Source of the DNA: Deltaproteobacteria bacterium
Lineage (GTDB): Bacteria; Myxococcota_A; UBA9160; UBA4427
Reading direction: 5' to 3'
DNA length: 64,000 nucleotides
Assembly: GCA_002719955.1 (NCBI GenBank)
Contig: PBFW01000040.1
Span: forward strand, 25,367-89,366
The notes beneath the pieces are model-generated. The model was not told the origin of the DNA. It saw only the letters and a program-made list of their open reading frames with translations, and made no database searches. Position numbers and translations under genes: made by a program. Of this stretch, positions 1 to 9,182 are shown piece after piece (within the stretch, counting starts at the first letter, position 1; every line of letters starts with the position of its first letter).

Positions 1-672
1 CTCGTTGATGAGATGCGCTCGGTCCTGACCGCGCCGCTCGAGCGCAACGGCGAGATCGTGGGCTCGATCGCTGTCTATGACAAAGTCGCGCTCGACCGCT
101 TCTTCGCCAGTCGATTCGACGACGAGGACTTGCAGGTCTTCGGCCGATTTGTCTCCTACGTGGAACGCGCCCTCGACCACGCGCTCTCCCACAGCGAGAA
201 CCAGCAGCATCGGAATTTCGACAAAGAGACGGGGTTGCCGAACGAGAGCTACCTCAGCAAGCGTCTGAGCGAAGAGATCGCGCGGGCCGCGGGGCGTGAG
301 AATGCCCTCACCGTCTGTGTCTGCAGACTCGAAAACCGCGATGAGCTCCTGTCCGAGGCGGGAAACGCACACGTGGGTCGCGTGATCCGATGCCTGGCGG
401 AGTCGCTCCAGACGAATCTGCGCGAATTCGACGTGTTGGCTCGTATCGATCGCGACGAGTTCGCAGTCCTGATGCCCGAGCCGGGTCGGACGCCGGGTGA
501 ACGCGTTTTCGAACTGGCACGCGCCGTCGCCGATCTGGTCTCGAAGAACGAGTCGTTGAATCAGCCCGTTCGTATCGGTCTCGCATTCGGCTACGGGAGC
601 CATCCCGCGGACGGAACCGATCGCGAAGCATTGCTCGCACACGCCCGGGAGCCTCGGATCAGGATGGTCTAG
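1..672 (+). CDS. Degenerate GGDEF-domain protein, C-terminal part (5' end outside window)
   Basis: The reading frame is open from the first base, so this is the C-terminal 223 residues of a longer protein. The first part resembles the end of a GAF-like sensory domain, with a helical linker before the GGDEF domain. The GGDEF domain begins at FDKETGLPN (about residues 73-81), matching the usual D-x-L-T-G-L-x-N motif. The signature itself reads RIDRDEF, so both glycines of GGDEF are replaced by D and R while the acidic pair is kept. Diguanylate cyclases need these glycines for GTP binding, so I infer a catalytically weak or dead, sensory or c-di-GMP-related protein. It runs convergently into the sulfurylase gene. 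Confidence 0.75.
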   Translation, partial: LVDEMRSVLTAPLERNGEIVGSIAVYDKVALDRFFASRFDDEDLQVFGRFVSYVERALDHALSHSENQQHRNFDKETGLPNESYLSKRLSEEIARAAGRENALTVCVCRLENRDELLSEAGNAHVGRVIRCLAESLQTNLREFDVLARIDRDEFAVLMPEPGRTPGERVFELARAVADLVSKNESLNQPVRIGLAFGYGSHPADGTDREALLAHAREPRIRMV

Positions 673-857
673 CTCGCCGCCACTCCGGAACTCCGCTCAC
701 ACACCCGTCGCCAGGGCCCCGACGCGCCCGCGCCGCGACGGATCGGCGACCCTTCAGCAGAGCGCACCCCACGAAAGAACGGAACCCACCCGAGCAGGGC
801 CACCGCTGCCGGCGGCCCCCTTCCAGGGGATTCGAAAATGTGCCGCGCGTGCAGGTG

Positions 858-2120
858 CTATTTCTGGTAGGCCTCGATCAACACGTCCGATGTTTCGGGC
901 CGCATGATGCGCGGGTCCGGGCGTTCGCCCTCCTGCAACATCGAACGAACTTTCGTGCCCGAAATCGAGAAGGGCTTCTCGTCCTTGTGGCGTTCGGTCA
1001 GGTCGACGCGGCCGAGACTCTCGTAGAACGCCGCGAACCCGACCTTGCAGGCCCGGATGCTCAGTTCGCCGGGAAGCGCGTCAAAGATCTCATGCGCATC
1101 GAAATCGCCCCAGATCGCCTCGCCATTCTCGAAGGGGGCGTCGGCATGTTTGCGGCCGATCACAATGTCCGAGAAGCCGTAATTCTGGCGGTAGATGCCG
1201 TGCATGATCGCTTCCGAGGGGCCGCCGTAGAACATCTTGATGTCGAGCCCGATCAGTTCGAAGATGTCCGAGATGTCGTAGCCGGCCGCATCCCAGATGG
1301 CCTGATCCTTGTCACCCTCACCGAGCAGCCTTTCGCCGTGCAGCCGGCGGTAGCAGAGCATGCGGGTGGCAGCGGGAACATCGTCGCCCTTCAACTCACC
1401 CATCAGCGGGTTCAATACCGCACCTGTAAAATGCCCCTCGGCCGTGAGCGTTTCGACACCGTAGACGAGCGCGTACTCGTGAGCGCGATGAAGCGGATTG
1501 CGTGTCTGGAAGGCCAATGCTCGCTCCCATTTTCGGTCGCGAATGAACGCGCGGGTCATTCGCGGCGAGAGCATGAACTCCCCGTATTCCTTGTTCGCCC
1601 GCTGGGGCAGCGCGCGAATCGTGCCGCCAACGAGCTTTGCGCGATCGTCGTTGTCGACGATGCGACCGCCGGGATGATCGATGCGCTCGGTGCCATAGAC
1701 GCTCTTCAGGTATCTGGCCTTGTCCCAGTCGAAAACTTCGCAGTCGTCGAGGATGGCAACGACATTGCCCTCTTCCGTCCTGATCGCACAGGCCCCACCG
1801 GCCCCGATCGCACCGGCCTCGGCGTCTGTGATCGGCAGTGAAATCGGGATTGTCCAGGCGTATCGCCCTCCCTCGGAGAGCACGACCTTTTCGTCGAGTG
1901 CGAGATCGAAGGCCTCCTTCTTCATGGGTCCGGTCAGCGGGGACAGCGCACCGTCCGCGATCCGGTGAACGGTCGAGAGATCTGCGGCGGTCACCCGGAT
2001 CGAGGGCAGGTCTTCGGCCTCGGACAGGAACGCGGCCTGATCCTTGAGGGGGACGACGCGGTCGACCAGTTCGGTCAGGCCGCCATGAACGGGGACGAGG
2101 TCTTGAAGTGATTGGCTCAT
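858..2120 (-). CDS. sat: Sulfate adenylyltransferase (ATP sulfurylase)
   Basis: A 420-residue protein of the monomeric/dissimilatory-type Sat family, which makes adenosine 5'-phosphosulfate from ATP and sulfate. The ATP-binding motif [10 protein letters not shown] is at residues 205-214. The family's later blocks are also visible: [11 protein letters not shown], and [11 protein letters not shown] followed by RPE near the C-terminus. The second nucleotide motif, usually GRDHAG, reads GRKHADAP, a family variant. Length is normal for the family. No aprAB or cysC/cysH is nearby, so assimilation or dissimilation cannot be decided here. It lies 217 bases downstream of the beta-propeller lipoprotein gene on the same strand, close to an Rrf2 regulator and a JAMM peptidase, which suggests a sulfur-related transcription group. 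Confidence 0.93.
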   Translation of the reverse strand: MSQSLQDLVPVHGGLTELVDRVVPLKDQAAFLSEAEDLPSIRVTAADLSTVHRIADGALSPLTGPMKKEAFDLALDEKVVLSEGGRYAWTIPISLPITDAEAGAIGAGGACAIRTEEGNVVAILDDCEVFDWDKARYLKSVYGTERIDHPGGRIVDNDDRAKLVGGTIRALPQRANKEYGEFMLSPRMTRAFIRDRKWERALAFQTRNPLHRAHEYALVYGVETLTAEGHFTGAVLNPLMGELKGDDVPAATRMLCYRRLHGERLLGEGDKDQAIWDAAGYDISDIFELIGLDIKMFYGGPSEAIMHGIYRQNYGFSDIVIGRKHADAPFENGEAIWGDFDAHEIFDALPGELSIRACKVGFAAFYESLGRVDLTERHKDEKPFSISGTKVRSMLQEGERPDPRIMRPETSDVLIEAYQK

Positions 2121-2337
2121 CGGAAGGAGTTCCTCTTTATAGGTTGTCGTTCTTCGCTGTCGACGAAATCACCGCCCCTGCATGCAAGTGCGGTGCGTCG
2201 TTTCGATGTCGATGATCCGCCCCGTCCGCGACCCGGATCCTGGGATCGGGGGTTCGAGATTCGGAGCGAAAGGCTCTATTCATTTTTCGTTCGTTCGTGA
2301 CTCGGATCATCCGGTCGTCCGCACCGCTTGACCCGAG

Positions 2338-3423
2338 CTACCAGACCGGGAATTCGCACCAGCCCGACGAGACCAGGACGCGATCGTCCTTGCCATCGTA
2401 GCGACGCACCACCAAGCGCCGGCGACCATTCGAGCTTTGCACGAAGGCGACGAAACGCCCGTCCGGTGAGACGGTCGGCATGCGCTCTTCTTTGCCCCCG
2501 GGGCCAATCGGCACCCTGGAGGTGCCATCGGTCCGCACGCGCCGAAGTCGATAGCCCGCCGCGGACGGAGATGCAAATACGATCCACTGACCGTCGGGGG
2601 TGAGCGCGGGCTCCCGCCCCTTGATGAGCTGCCTTTCCCGGCTGCCCAGGGCGAGCGAGCGAATCGCAATCACGGACTCGAATACGGTGGCTCCATTTCG
2701 CCTTGGCCGCAGGTTGACCTGCTCGAAGACGACACGGTCCCCAGCAGGCGTTACGCGCAGCGTTCCGGGCGGCACCCGATCCGCCAGCAAGCGACCGACC
2801 CGGCCCCCGGAAGCGACCCGGTGGAGCGTATTCGCCGAGCGTCCGACGCTCCCCAGCCGCTCGATCTGGTGGACCAGGATGCGACCCTCGGCGTCATAAT
2901 CGCCTCTCGAATGCTCGAGGGGACCGACCGTAACCGGACTGAGATCCCTCCGCTCGAGGTGATACTCGTAGAGCTGCTCCTTGCCGCCGCGATGCGCCGA
3001 AGCGATCAGTAAGCGTTTTCGGTCCGGCGACCAGGACAGCGGAATCGAATCGAGGGGCGCGGCCTCGATCCGCTCCAGTTCACCCGTGCGCGGCCAGACG
3101 AGCATCAATCGCCCCGGATATTTTGCGAACTCCGCGCGCAGGACGAGCATCTCGTCAGCACGCAGATAGGCCCGAATCTGATGTTCCTCCAGGCGCTCGG
3201 GATCCACCTTGTCCGGGGGCTGCGGCGGAACCTCGGCGGCCTTGGCGAAGATCTCACCCCGTTTCTTGCCGGCCTTGTCGGGCCAATGCACGAAGGCGAT
3301 CGGGGTCGCCGGAAGATCCTCCGGACTGAGCCGGACCGTACCGCACGCCGCCGATCCCAGAAAAAGGGCCAACCCGACGACCACAAGAGGTCGGCGCAGC
3401 CAAGAAGAATGCGCTGCGCTCAC
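2338..3423 (-). CDS. Lipoprotein with TolB/WD40-like beta-propeller repeats
   Basis: A 361-residue protein with a clear lipoprotein signal: positive RR, hydrophobic stretch and lipobox GSAAC with Cys27. The mature part contains several PD40-like blades; examples are PLSWSPDRKRLLIAS, PALTPDGQWIVFASPS and PTVSPDGRFVAFVQSS, the W/SPDG-x-x-aFvS pattern of TolB-type propellers. This predicts an envelope-anchored propeller, probably a protein- or glycan-binding scaffold. The start codon overlaps the stop of the JAMM peptidase gene by 4 bases, so the two are translationally coupled. No specific partner can be named. Confidence 0.75.
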   Translation of the reverse strand: MSAAHSSWLRRPLVVVGLALFLGSAACGTVRLSPEDLPATPIAFVHWPDKAGKKRGEIFAKAAEVPPQPPDKVDPERLEEHQIRAYLRADEMLVLRAEFAKYPGRLMLVWPRTGELERIEAAPLDSIPLSWSPDRKRLLIASAHRGGKEQLYEYHLERRDLSPVTVGPLEHSRGDYDAEGRILVHQIERLGSVGRSANTLHRVASGGRVGRLLADRVPPGTLRVTPAGDRVVFEQVNLRPRRNGATVFESVIAIRSLALGSRERQLIKGREPALTPDGQWIVFASPSAAGYRLRRVRTDGTSRVPIGPGGKEERMPTVSPDGRFVAFVQSSNGRRRLVVRRYDGKDDRVLVSSGWCEFPVW

Positions 3424-3923
3424 GGGGCCGCCTCCACCCGTCGGCCCCGGAATTCACCCGCTTGGACCTCGACCGGCTCGAAAAAGCCGACTTCGCGCAC
3501 CCGATCGACCAAGAGGGACACCACGATCTGGTCCGCCCGGGGAAAGGGGAAGAGCGGGTGGGACGCGAAGGCCAGATCGTCTTGGGAGAGATAACAGCCC
3601 TGACCAAAATGCGAGTGGTAGATCGCGGACACCTTTTCTTTGTGCGTTTCGGCCTGCTCAATCGCATGCAGATACTCGGCTTCGGACATGTAGTAGGCGT
3701 GCCGCGCATCACGCGGGAAGGCCTCTGAATCTGCAACGTGCATTTTCGTCATGACATTGGTCACCCGCACGACGCGCAGCATGGGCTCCTGCTCGTTTCC
3801 GATCACGAGCCCACAACACTCCTCGGGTGCGACATCGAGGGCGTGCTGGCAGATTTCGTGGAGGACATCGCTCGGAATGAATCGGCTCTCGAGCTCGGGA
3901 TCCAGGTCGACACGTTCGGGCAC
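3420..3923 (-). CDS. JAMM/MPN zinc metalloprotease (Mec-like JAB peptidase)
   Basis: A 167-residue single-domain JAB/MPN protein. The full JAMM zinc motif is visible: Glu in APEECCG (residues 34-35), then H103-S-H105, seven residues, S113, two residues, D116. Bacterial relatives remove cysteine or amino acids from the C-terminus of ThiS/CysO/MoaD-type sulfur carriers. The position between an Rrf2 regulator and ATP sulfurylase fits a sulfur-metabolism role, but no ThiS-like carrier is in this window, so the substrate is inferred. It overlaps the downstream lipoprotein gene by 4 bases. Confidence 0.88.
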   Translation of the reverse strand: MPERVDLDPELESRFIPSDVLHEICQHALDVAPEECCGLVIGNEQEPMLRVVRVTNVMTKMHVADSEAFPRDARHAYYMSEAEYLHAIEQAETHKEKVSAIYHSHFGQGCYLSQDDLAFASHPLFPFPRADQIVVSLLVDRVREVGFFEPVEVQAGEFRGRRVEAAP

Positions 3924-4033
3924 GATCTCCGTCCCAGCCCATCCGTCTTTGGGCCATAGTCAGCTTTGGGGGGTTCGACCGGCAAGGAGTCTAATCGAGC
4001 CGCCCGATCGGCGCGAACGCGCCGCGCCGCACC

Positions 4034-4498
4034 CTAGATCTGGTAGTCGAGGCCATCGGGCAGATCCCGCTGGACGGATTGACGCACAGCTTCCCGGCAG
4101 ATGTCCGAAACGGCGATCTCGCCCAACAGGCCCGCCATCCGATCCGACAGATCGCCCCACAGAAAATCTGGACGATGAACGGAGTCGCGCCAGGATTCGG
4201 TATCCGTATCGTCGCGTGAAGAGAGTGGGCCTTCGATCGCCTCGATGACCTCCCGCAGGTTCATCTCCGCGGGCGGTCGGTTCAACACATATCCCCCGCC
4301 CGGCCCACGCTTGCCGACCACCAGGCCCGCCTTGCGCAGATCCTGGAAGATCTGTTCGAGGAACCGGAAGGGAATGCCCTGGCGTTCACCGATCGCCTGC
4401 ACGCGTACGGGTTCTCCCGCGCCGTTATAGGCCAGGTCGAAGATCCCACAGAGGGCATAGCGAGCGCGGCGTGAAAGACGCATAGAGCGTGCAAGCAT
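4034..4498 (-). CDS. Rrf2-family transcriptional regulator
   Basis: A 154-residue Rrf2 protein. The N-terminal winged helix (about residues 6-75) shows the family pattern RLSRRARYALCGIFDLA, IPFRFLEQIFQDLRKAGLV and GPGGGYVLNRP. The C-terminal half has one cysteine, not the three-Cys iron-sulfur signature of IscR, so it may respond to a metabolite, as the cysteine-synthase-bound regulator CymR does. The following genes (JAMM peptidase, ATP sulfurylase) support a sulfur regulon. Two starts are possible: ATG at 4498, or ATG at 4483, which gives the usual family N-terminus and leaves room for a divergent promoter. The first ATG is back-to-back with the start of the ABC-F gene. Confidence 0.88.
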   Translation of the reverse strand: MLARSMRLSRRARYALCGIFDLAYNGAGEPVRVQAIGERQGIPFRFLEQIFQDLRKAGLVVGKRGPGGGYVLNRPPAEMNLREVIEAIEGPLSSRDDTDTESWRDSVHRPDFLWGDLSDRMAGLLGEIAVSDICREAVRQSVQRDLPDGLDYQI

Positions 4499-6626
4499 GC
4501 ACGACGCCCATGCCCCTCGCCAACGGCTGCCCGAATCTCCTGCCCCGACCGACTTGCCCCGACCGCCTCACGCCGGCATCCTCTGCCGCGTTTCGGGGCT
4601 CCGGCCTCTTTCTCTGGAGGATCGCGCTCTGCTGCTGCGACTCGATGAGCTCGAGAAGCGAATCGGCGACCGGGTGCTCTTCCAGGGCGCTTCCGCAGTC
4701 GTCCGCGCGGGGGACCGGATCGGCATCGTGGGCCCGAACGGCGCCGGGAAGACCACGATGCTCAGGGCGCTGATCGGCGACGAGAGCCATGACGGCGGAC
4801 GGATCCACCACGCTCGCGGAATTCGGCTCGGCCTGCTCCGTCAGGAGATCGACCCAGGCGCATCCCGCAGCGTCCGCGAAGAGGCGCAGACCGCCCTCGC
4901 CGAACTCGACCGACTCGAGAATGATCTTCGACACCTTGAGAAGGAAATGAGCGAAAAGGGGTCGGCGGGCGAGTCATTGCCCGCGGCCCTGACCGAACGC
5001 TACGACGAAATCAGCCATCGCTTCGCCCAGGGCGGAGGTTTTGAACGTCACGCTCGTGTCGCCGAAATCCTGGCCGGCCTGGGCTTCGACGATGCGCGCG
5101 CGGACCGCTCCCTGTCGACCTTCAGCGGCGGCTGGCTCATGCGCGTCGAGCTGGCCAAGCTACTGCTCGGCCAACCCGATATCCTGCTTCTCGACGAGCC
5201 CACGAACCATCTCGACCTGCCTTCGATCCAGTTCTTCGAAGCGACCTTGGAACGCTTTCCGGGGGCGGTCCTTGTCGTATCTCACGATCGAACCTTCTTG
5301 CGACGTCAGACCAATCGCATCATCGAACTCGATGGCCGGGGGGGCTTCGGGCTCTACGAGGGCGGTTATGACCGCTACCTGCAGCAGCGGGAACAACACC
5401 GCGAAGAGCTGATCGCCCGCAAAGCGAATCAGGACCGCGTGATCGCAGAAAAGGAGCGCTTCATCGAACGCTTCCGCGCCAAGGCCACCAAGGCGCGCCA
5501 GGCCCAGAGCCGGATCAAGGCCCTCGAAAAGATCGAGCGCGTCGAGGTCGAGCCCGATCGACGACGAGCGATTCGCCTGCACATCCCCACCCCCCAGCGC
5601 TCCGGTGATCGCGTGCTCACGCTGCGGGACCTGCACAAGAAATACGCGGACGACCCGGTCTACGAAGGCATTGACTTCCATGTGCAACGGGGCGAGAAGA
5701 TCGCATTGGCCGGGCCGAACGGCGCCGGAAAATCCACGCTGCTGCGGATCGCAGCCGGGGCGATCGACTTCGACTCCGGAGAACGCACGCTCGGCCACAA
5801 CGTCGAGATCGCCTTCTTCGCACAACACCAGCTCGAGTCCCTCGACCCGCGCCTGAGCGTCCTCGAGGAGGTCGCCCGGGATGCCCGAACGGACGAGCTC
5901 CCCCGTCTGCGGGGCCTGCTCGGCGCCCTCCTCTTCACCGGCGACGATGTCGAAAAGAAGATCTCGATCCTCTCGGGCGGCGAGAAGGCGCGGGTTGCAC
6001 TGGCGAAGCTCTTGCTGCGCCCCGCCAATCTGCTCATCCTCGATGAGCCGACGAACCACCTCGATATCGAAGCCTGCGAGGTCCTGGAGGAGGCCTTCAG
6101 CGAGTTCGAGGGGACACTGATCTTCGTGTCCCACGATCGATCCTTCATCAATGCGCTCGCCACCCGGGTCGTCGAGGTCGACGAGGGCCAGCTCGAAGAA
6201 CATCTCGGCAATTATGATGCGTACCTGGAACGCAAGGCTCGGAAGAACGAGCATGGCGCGTCGAGCGACGCCGCGTCCGCAAAGACGCGACTGGCCGCGC
6301 CTGCGGGCTCGGCGAGGCGCGAGGTCCCGGGCGGCGCGCCCAAACACGACAAGCAGGCTCGCCTCCGCGAACGTGAGCGGCGAAAAAGCCATGACCGCAT
6401 CACCCGCAAGATCGAGAAGCTCGAGGAGAGGATCGCCGAGGAGGAAGAGCGCAAACAGGCGATCACCGACCAGCTCGCGGATCCCGCAGTGTACCCGGAT
6501 CACGAGCGAATCCAGGCGATCCAGGTGCAGGAACGCGAGGTCGGGGAGACGATCGATTCGCTCTACAGCGAATGGGAAGCGCTCTCCGAGGCGCTGGGCG
6601 AACTCGCTGAAGCGGAGGAGCGCTGA
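4497..6626 (+). CDS. ABC-F family ATPase (Uup/YheS-like ribosome-associated)
   Basis: A soluble protein with two ABC domains and no membrane segments, the plan of ABC-F translation factors that act at the ribosomal E site. Domain 1 has GPNGAGKTT (residues 79-87), FSGGWLMRVELAK and DILLLDEPTNHLD. A basic linker helix follows, then domain 2 with GPNGAGKST, LSGGEKARVALAK and LLILDEPTNHLD. The last 100 residues are a charged coiled coil as in Uup. The first 44 residues are proline-rich and unlike the family. A GGAGG at 4616-4620 stands 8 bases before a CTG at 4629 that would begin LLLRLDELEKR, the natural family N-terminus, so the true start may be 4629. Confidence 0.88.
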   Translation: MHDAHAPRQRLPESPAPTDLPRPPHAGILCRVSGLRPLSLEDRALLLRLDELEKRIGDRVLFQGASAVVRAGDRIGIVGPNGAGKTTMLRALIGDESHDGGRIHHARGIRLGLLRQEIDPGASRSVREEAQTALAELDRLENDLRHLEKEMSEKGSAGESLPAALTERYDEISHRFAQGGGFERHARVAEILAGLGFDDARADRSLSTFSGGWLMRVELAKLLLGQPDILLLDEPTNHLDLPSIQFFEATLERFPGAVLVVSHDRTFLRRQTNRIIELDGRGGFGLYEGGYDRYLQQREQHREELIARKANQDRVIAEKERFIERFRAKATKARQAQSRIKALEKIERVEVEPDRRRAIRLHIPTPQRSGDRVLTLRDLHKKYADDPVYEGIDFHVQRGEKIALAGPNGAGKSTLLRIAAGAIDFDSGERTLGHNVEIAFFAQHQLESLDPRLSVLEEVARDARTDELPRLRGLLGALLFTGDDVEKKISILSGGEKARVALAKLLLRPANLLILDEPTNHLDIEACEVLEEAFSEFEGTLIFVSHDRSFINALATRVVEVDEGQLEEHLGNYDAYLERKARKNEHGASSDAASAKTRLAAPAGSARREVPGGAPKHDKQARLRERERRKSHDRITRKIEKLEERIAEEEERKQAITDQLADPAVYPDHERIQAIQVQEREVGETIDSLYSEWEALSEALGELAEAEER

Positions 6627-6638
6627 TCGCGCGAGCAA

Positions 6639-8912
6639 TCAGCGGGCGCGCCGCGCCGCTATCCGATTTCGCGAACGCACGTTCCGGCGCATCTCCGAGG
6701 AGCGCTCCCCTCGATCGAGCCGAAACGCCAAACGCCCCCGATCGGCGTCGACCGAGAGCAGGCAGACATCCAGCACGTCGCCAATCGCGATCCGCGCGCC
6801 CGAGCGCTCCGCCACCAGCGCCTGCGCATTTTCATCGACCGCCCAGCGCCCCTTGAGTTCGCGCATAGGCACCAGCCCACTCACGCTCGGCGACTCCAAG
6901 CGCACGAAGAGCCCGTATTCCGTCGCCCCCGTGACCTCCGCCCGAAAGGGCTCACCCATTCGCCCCGCCATCAGCGCACAACAAGCGAGCGCCTCCGCGT
7001 CTCGCTCCGCCTCCATCGCCACGCGCTCGCGGCCCGAGAGCCAGAGTCCGAGCCGCGCGAGTCGCTCGCCCTCCTGATTCGCGGGTTCGGGACTCGCGGG
7101 TTCCCCGCGAATCAGCCGCAGCAGGGCGCGATGGACCTCGAGGTCCGCATAACGACGAATGGGCGAAGTAAAATGGAGGTAGTGCTCGAAGTGCAGCGCG
7201 TAATGCCCCGCCGATTCCGCTTCGTAGCGGGCCTGGCTCATCGACCGCAGCACGGCGATATGAACTCGCTCCTGTGTGGGCTGGCCCCGAACGGCCTCGA
7301 GTGCCGCAGCGAGTACGCCGGCATCATCGAGATCACCACTGGCCTCGACCCCGAGTCCCTCGAAGAGACGCACGAGATCCGCGCGCTTATTAGGCGGTGG
7401 CGGCGCGTGAACACGGTGAAGGGTCCGACGTCCAGCCCGATCGAGGGCACGGGCGACGGCCCGATTTGCGGCCAACATGGCTTCCTCGATCAGGATATGG
7501 GCACGATTCCGGGAACGAATCCGCGCGTCGACCCGACGGCCTTCGGAATCGGTCACGATCTCGACCTCGGGCAGATCGAGGGTCAGCGCCCCCTGCTCAG
7601 CTCGCACCCGCCCAAAGTCGCGTGCGATCCGGTCGAGGCAACGCAGCGATCCCCCCCACTCCGACGCCCCCTCGCCCTCCTCCTCCGATCGGGCGAGCCA
7701 CTCCGCTGCCTCTTCATAGGCGAGCCGCGCGCGGCTGCGAATCACGGCTTCGTGAAAAAGCGAATCGATGACTCCTCCATCGGCACCGATCCGCAATTCG
7801 ACGACTAGGGCCAACCGATCGACCTCGGGCCGAAGCGAGCACAGATCGCTCGATAGGCGCTCGGGCAACATCGGGATCGATCGATCGGGAAAATAGAAAC
7901 TGTTGCCCCGACGGCGGGCTTCCGAATCGATGAAGCCGCCGACTGGCGCAAAATGGCTCACGTCCGCGATCGCGACCCAGAGCCGTCGCGTCCAGGTCGG
8001 AGGCTGCGGGGACCGCGAGCGCGGCCGATCTCCTTCGATCCGAAGCACCGGATCGGCAGGCCTTTCCTCGGCGTAAAGGGCATCGTCATGATCGCGCGCC
8101 GACGAGGGATCGATCGTGATAAAGGGCAGGTGCCGCAGGTCGGCCCGACCGCGTAGCCCCTCGTCGGTCCATTCTTCATCGATCGAGTCGGCCTCGAGCC
8201 TCGCCCGCCGCGAGAAGCGCTGGGGCAGACGATGTTTCCAGGCGACCGCTCTATGATCCGAGTCGGGATCACCCGCCGGTCCGAGCACTTCGACCACGCG
8301 GACGGAGAGGCCCGAGCGTCGGCTCCCGGCCGCAGCGCGATCCGCGTGCCGATCGCGGCTGCGGTTTCGACCCCGTTTCCCCGAGTCGAGGGGAACGACG
8401 AGGACCCGATCCCCGTCCACCGCACCTTTCGCGTCCCGCTCGGAGAGCCGAAGCTCGGGGGCCGCCAGACCACCGAAGGGCGTCAATTCAAAGGGGCCAA
8501 CATCGCCACGCGGCCGCCGGACCCGGCAGACCCAATCGATGCGCGCCGCCTCGATCACCCGCACGAGCTGTCCGCGACGGGCCTCCTCGGGCGGAATCGA
8601 TTGGAAGCCAATCTGCGCTCCGGCTTCAACGGGTTCACCGAGACACTCGACGACCCAGCGAACGCCCTCGCGATCCTCGACCTCGAGCCACTGCCCGGCA
8701 ACGCCCGGGGGCCCGGCGTCGCGCACGATCGCCTCGCGACCGCCCTTCGAACCCACAGTTCGCCTCTTCGGGGCTCCTGTCGGAGCGAATCGCGGTTTTC
8801 CGCGCGAACCCTTCCGCCCTCGTCGCCCAGAATTCCCACGCCCGGCGCCCACCCCAATCCGGCGTCCCGGTCCTTTCTTTCCACCCCCACCGGAGCCGCC
8901 CCGATTCGCCAA
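6639..8912 (-). CDS. RNase R/RNB-family 3'-5' exoribonuclease
   Basis: A 757-residue RNase II/R family enzyme that degrades RNA from the 3' end. A cold-shock-like region is seen around residues 130-175. The RNB catalytic motif D268-P-x-x-A-x-D274-x-D276-D277-A has all magnesium-binding aspartates. A C-terminal S1 domain (about 670-745) contains the S1-type stretch EVTGATEYGLFVRL. The first 60 residues are an almost pure Gly/Arg/Lys/Ser tail; in E. coli RNase R the basic tail is C-terminal, so the architecture is inverted. The gene is divergent from tRNA-Leu(CAG), whose promoter lies just behind its start. Confidence 0.9.
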   Translation of the reverse strand: MANRGGSGGGGKKGPGRRIGVGAGRGNSGRRGRKGSRGKPRFAPTGAPKRRTVGSKGGREAIVRDAGPPGVAGQWLEVEDREGVRWVVECLGEPVEAGAQIGFQSIPPEEARRGQLVRVIEAARIDWVCRVRRPRGDVGPFELTPFGGLAAPELRLSERDAKGAVDGDRVLVVPLDSGKRGRNRSRDRHADRAAAGSRRSGLSVRVVEVLGPAGDPDSDHRAVAWKHRLPQRFSRRARLEADSIDEEWTDEGLRGRADLRHLPFITIDPSSARDHDDALYAEERPADPVLRIEGDRPRSRSPQPPTWTRRLWVAIADVSHFAPVGGFIDSEARRRGNSFYFPDRSIPMLPERLSSDLCSLRPEVDRLALVVELRIGADGGVIDSLFHEAVIRSRARLAYEEAAEWLARSEEEGEGASEWGGSLRCLDRIARDFGRVRAEQGALTLDLPEVEIVTDSEGRRVDARIRSRNRAHILIEEAMLAANRAVARALDRAGRRTLHRVHAPPPPNKRADLVRLFEGLGVEASGDLDDAGVLAAALEAVRGQPTQERVHIAVLRSMSQARYEAESAGHYALHFEHYLHFTSPIRRYADLEVHRALLRLIRGEPASPEPANQEGERLARLGLWLSGRERVAMEAERDAEALACCALMAGRMGEPFRAEVTGATEYGLFVRLESPSVSGLVPMRELKGRWAVDENAQALVAERSGARIAIGDVLDVCLLSVDADRGRLAFRLDRGERSSEMRRNVRSRNRIAARRAR

Positions 8913-8935
8913 ACACCACCCCTTTCATTCTCGGT

Positions 8936-8964
8936 TTGACTGAAACACGGTCCCACCGTACCCT
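8936..8964 (+). promoter_or_regulatory. Sigma-70 promoter of tRNA-Leu(CAG)
   Basis: TTGACT (8936-8941), a 17-base spacer and TACCCT (8959-8964). Transcription would start about 8970, a few bases before the tRNA. It lies in the short gap behind the divergent RNase R-type gene. Confidence 0.65.
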
Positions 8965-8974
8965 GCGGCGCGCT

Positions 8975-9061
8975 GCCCGGGTGGCGGAATTGGTAGACGC
9001 GCTGGACTCAGAATCCAGTGTTCGTAAGGACGTGCTGGTTCGACTCCAGTTCCGGGCACCA
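8975..9061 (+). tRNA. tRNA-Leu (anticodon CAG)
   Basis: An 87-base class II tRNA with encoded CCA. Acceptor GCCCGGG pairs with TCCGGGC (one G-U). The D-arm has GGTAGAC. The anticodon stem CTGGA/TCCAG encloses loop CTCAGAA, giving anticodon CAG. A long variable arm GTTCGTAAGGAC follows, then a T-arm with TTCGACT. A run of seven T (9063-9069) directly follows the CCA and probably helps termination. Confidence 0.95.
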
Positions 9062-9146
9062 CTTTTTTTCGATGGGATGGAGAGGCTTCTCCGTCGAATT
9101 CGATACAGACTAGCTGTTCAGCCGCGTGGTCCCGGTTTCAGCGTCC

Positions 9147-9182
9147 GATCGGGCCGCGGCGGTTTTTTACCGCGACCCGATC
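9147..9182. repeat. Long inverted repeat upstream of the crotonase gene
   Basis: Arms 9147-9159 and 9170-9182 pair over 13 bases with one mismatch, around a 10-base loop that contains six T. It lies between tRNA-Leu(CAG) and the crotonase start at 9245. No T-run follows the second arm, so it is not a textbook terminator; a regulatory hairpin or protein-binding palindrome is possible. Confidence 0.55.

Noticed and set aside
840..1841. Long forward open frame opposite the sulfurylase gene
   Set aside because: Antisense shadow of a clearly conserved gene in high-GC DNA; no family resemblance.
5160..6638. 492-codon reverse frame opposite the ABC-F gene
   Set aside because: Shadow caused by biased third positions; the forward strand has all ABC motifs.
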